The notes under the pieces were generated by a model, which had not been told where the DNA came from, did no database searches, and saw only the letters and a list, made by a program, of their open reading frames with translations. This document shows positions 62,452 through 64,000 of a stretch of 64,000 bases of DNA, one piece after another. The stretch is from contig NZ_JBHTBQ010000033.1 in NCBI RefSeq assembly GCF_042664895.1, positions 186,001-250,000 on the forward strand. The letters are read 5' to 3'. Each line of letters starts with the position of its first letter. Position 1 is the stretch's first letter. This stretch comes from Iodobacter arcticus. Its GTDB lineage: Bacteria; Pseudomonadota; Gammaproteobacteria; Burkholderiales; Chitinibacteraceae. The position numbers were made by a program, and so were the translations under genes.

Positions 62452-63081
62452 ATGCAGATTACCGTCGTAAAACATCCACTCGTCCAACATAAACTGGCGC
62501 TATTGCGCGCAGAAAATGTCAGTACTAATAAATTTCGTTTGCTTACAGAAGAGCTGGCGCGCTTATTGGCTTATGAAGCAACGCGTGATTTACCTTTAGA
62601 GACGACCATGATTGCTGGATGGTGTGGCCCAGTAGAAGTGCAGCAAGTCAAAGGGAAGAAGCTCACCGTCGTGCCTATTTTGCGTGCAGGGATTGGCATG
62701 CTCAATGGGGTGCTGGATTTAGTGCCCTCAGCCAAAATCAGCGTGGTGGGTTTGGCGCGTAATGAAGAAACCCTTCAGCCAGAGCCTTACTTTGAAAAAT
62801 TTGTAGGTAATCTGGAAGATCGCCTTGCGCTGATTATTGATCCGATGCTGGCAACAGGTGGCTCTTTGGTTGCTACCATCGATATGTTGAAGCGTAATGG
62901 TTGCAAGGATATTAAAGCGATTGTAATGGTGGCAGCGCCTGAGGGTGTGAAATTAGTCAACGATGCGCATCCAGATGTAGAAATCGTGACCGCTTCGCTG
63001 GATAGCCATTTAAATGAGCAGGGCTATATTATTCCGGGCCTGGGTGATGCGGGCGATAAGATTTTTGGTACAACAAAGTAA
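62452..63081 (+). CDS. upp: Uracil phosphoribosyltransferase
   Basis: 209 aa from ATG 62452, the family-typical start (MQITVVKHPLVQHKLALLR). An in-frame ATG at 62422, 12 bases after AAGGAG, would add ten hydrophobic residues and cannot be excluded; the frame is open to 62278. PRPP-binding loop IDPMLATGGS, VPILRAGIGMLNG and the C-terminal GYIIPGLGDAGDKIFGT uracil site are intact. Salvages uracil to UMP; paired with uraA downstream. Confidence 0.95.
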   Translation: MQITVVKHPLVQHKLALLRAENVSTNKFRLLTEELARLLAYEATRDLPLETTMIAGWCGPVEVQQVKGKKLTVVPILRAGIGMLNGVLDLVPSAKISVVGLARNEETLQPEPYFEKFVGNLEDRLALIIDPMLATGGSLVATIDMLKRNGCKDIKAIVMVAAPEGVKLVNDAHPDVEIVTASLDSHLNEQGYIIPGLGDAGDKIFGTTK

Positions 63082-63103
63082 TCCGAGTTTTAAGTTTTAA
63101 ATC

Positions 63104-63129
63104 ATCCCCCTCGAAGAAGGGGGATTTTT
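63104..63129 (+). terminator. Terminator after upp
   Basis: ATCCCCCT-CGAAGA-AGGGGGAT followed by TTTT. Confidence 0.8.
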
Positions 63130-63255
63130 GTATCTAATACAAAAACACTTACACAAAGATTCTCCCGCATTGTTATGTCTTTTCGCCGTCGTACTGGCAG
63201 CAAAGGCATGCCTTGTTGGGGGAGGTTTGATCAAATACTTAGGGGAGAAAAGCGG

Positions 63256-64000
63256 ATGTGGTTTGCTTTAAAGCAATTTGTGTCTGGGGCACAGATTTTA
63301 TTTGTAGCGTTTGGCGCTTTGGTTTTAGTGCCTTTGCTCACGGGTTTGAATCCTGCAATGGCGCTATTGGGCGCTGGCGTCGGCACTTTGGTATTTCAGT
63401 GGATTACCGGGCGTAAAGTACCTATTTTTCTTGGCTCTTCTTTTGCCTTTATCGGCCCGATTATTTTTGCCATGCACACATGGGGGCAAGCGGCCACGCA
63501 GTTTGGTCTGTTTGCGGCGGGCTTTATGTATTTTGTGATTGCGGGCCTGATTAAATGGCGCGGCATGGGTTTTATTCATAAATTATTGCCGCCTGTAGTG
63601 ATTGGCCCCGTGATTATGGTGATTGGCCTTTCTGTGGCGGTGGCCGCTTCCGGTATGGCGATGGGGCAAGGCGGTGGCAAGCAATTAGTGGCTTATGATA
63701 TCTCTTTGTTTTTAGCCGCCATTTCTCTGGGCACAACGATTATTGTTTCGGTATTTGCCGGTGGCATGCTGCGCCTCGTGCCGATCTTATCTGGCGTGGT
63801 CGTTGGCTATGTAGCAGCGACTTTTATGGGCGTGATTGATTTTACCGCCATTGCTGCTGCGCCTTGGTTTGCTATGCCGCACTTTGTAAAACCAGAAGTG
63901 AATTGGGCTGCGGCATTGTTTATGCTGCCGGTTGCGATTGCACCCACCATCGAGCATATCGGTGCGGTAATGGCGGTAGGGCAGGTTACAGGGGATGATT
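63256..64000 (+). CDS. uraA: Uracil permease (NCS2 family), 3' partial
   Basis: 248 codons are visible before the window ends. Starts MWFALKQFVSGAQILFVAFG, with AGGGGAGAAA upstream. Alternating hydrophobic segments of a UraA-like transporter: VPIFLGSSFAFIGPI (binding region of helix 3), LLPPVVIGPVIMVIGLSVA and PTIEHIGAVMAVGQVTG containing the conserved uracil-binding Glu and His of helix 8. Proton-uracil symport across the inner membrane, supplying Upp. Separate from upp by a terminator and a ~170-base leader with AAGGCATGCCTT at 63213-63224. Confidence 0.93.
   Translation, partial: MWFALKQFVSGAQILFVAFGALVLVPLLTGLNPAMALLGAGVGTLVFQWITGRKVPIFLGSSFAFIGPIIFAMHTWGQAATQFGLFAAGFMYFVIAGLIKWRGMGFIHKLLPPVVIGPVIMVIGLSVAVAASGMAMGQGGGKQLVAYDISLFLAAISLGTTIIVSVFAGGMLRLVPILSGVVVGYVAATFMGVIDFTAIAAAPWFAMPHFVKPEVNWAAALFMLPVAIAPTIEHIGAVMAVGQVTGDD

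Noticed and set aside
1..64000. CRISPR array, prophage, complete insertion sequence or replication origin
   Set aside because: No regularly spaced repeats, no phage structural genes, no transposase or integrase gene and no DnaA-box cluster were seen.

Overview
The window looks like chromosome of a betaproteobacterium, most likely order Neisseriales (Iodobacter/Chitinibacter-like). This is an inference from gene content and order, not from a database match. Supporting points are the block tig-clpP-clpX-lon-hupB-tRNA(Val)-tRNA(Asp)-ppiD, a tamA-tamB pair, an entericidin-type lipoprotein between leuC and leuD, PsrA-type control of beta-oxidation, and a moderate GC content (roughly half, by eye).

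Layout. 1-2890: two secreted zinc peptidases (M4, cut by the window edge, and M28), each ending in a PPC domain, with terminators. 2836-5620: an accessory patch containing four copies of a ~92-bp inverted-repeat element, a second element with different ends, an orphan integron-type gene cassette (gene on the minus strand, GCCTAAC/GTTAGGC sites on both sides) and a lipoprotein gene. 5694-8349 (minus): glnB and a gspLMN operon detached from the rest of a type II secretion cluster. 8586-17795: tRNA-Leu, then the proteostasis block tig, clpP, clpX, lon, hupB, two tRNAs and ppiD. 17938-26507: metabolic genes (crotonase, dienelactone-hydrolase-like, MaoC, mutarotase, ubiD, cheR, DJ-1, D-2-hydroxyacid dehydrogenase, HAD) plus an unlisted 57-codon ORF. 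26595-35778: a YchJ-like gene, then a fatty-acid regulon of psrA, fadE, fadL, a FadN-type two-domain enzyme and a thiolase, with a perfect operator at the psrA promoter. 35852-42856: a chalcone-isomerase-like gene, an AT-rich gap with a 28-codon ORF, tamA and tamB. 43086-43789: a barnase/barstar-like secreted RNase and inhibitor. 43917-51073: leuC-entericidin-leuD, nagB, GNAT, NlpC/P60, flgM-flgN under a very good sigma-28 promoter, and an M13 peptidase. 51131-55020: a second accessory patch with PRC-barrel and membrane proteins, a 23-aa membrane peptide, a 209-bp palindromic element, and head-to-head remnants of an AraC regulator and a hydrolase. 55164-64000: an ABC solute-binding protein, fliW, accA, tilS, an L,D-transpeptidase/TPR pair, upp and the start of uraA.

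How the genes work together. The Tig/ClpXP/Lon/HU/PpiD block covers folding and degradation of cytoplasmic and periplasmic proteins. FadL imports fatty acids, FadE, the FadN-type protein and the thiolase carry out one beta-oxidation cycle, and PsrA probably represses the set. GspLMN would serve a type II secretion machine whose likely cargo includes PPC-tailed peptidases such as those at the left edge. FlgM/FlgN/FliW control flagellar assembly. No complete novel system is evident. The most unusual items are the orphan integron cassette bracketed by small mobile repeats, the barnase/barstar pair, the PsrA operator arrangement, and several small ORFs with strong ribosome-binding sites.
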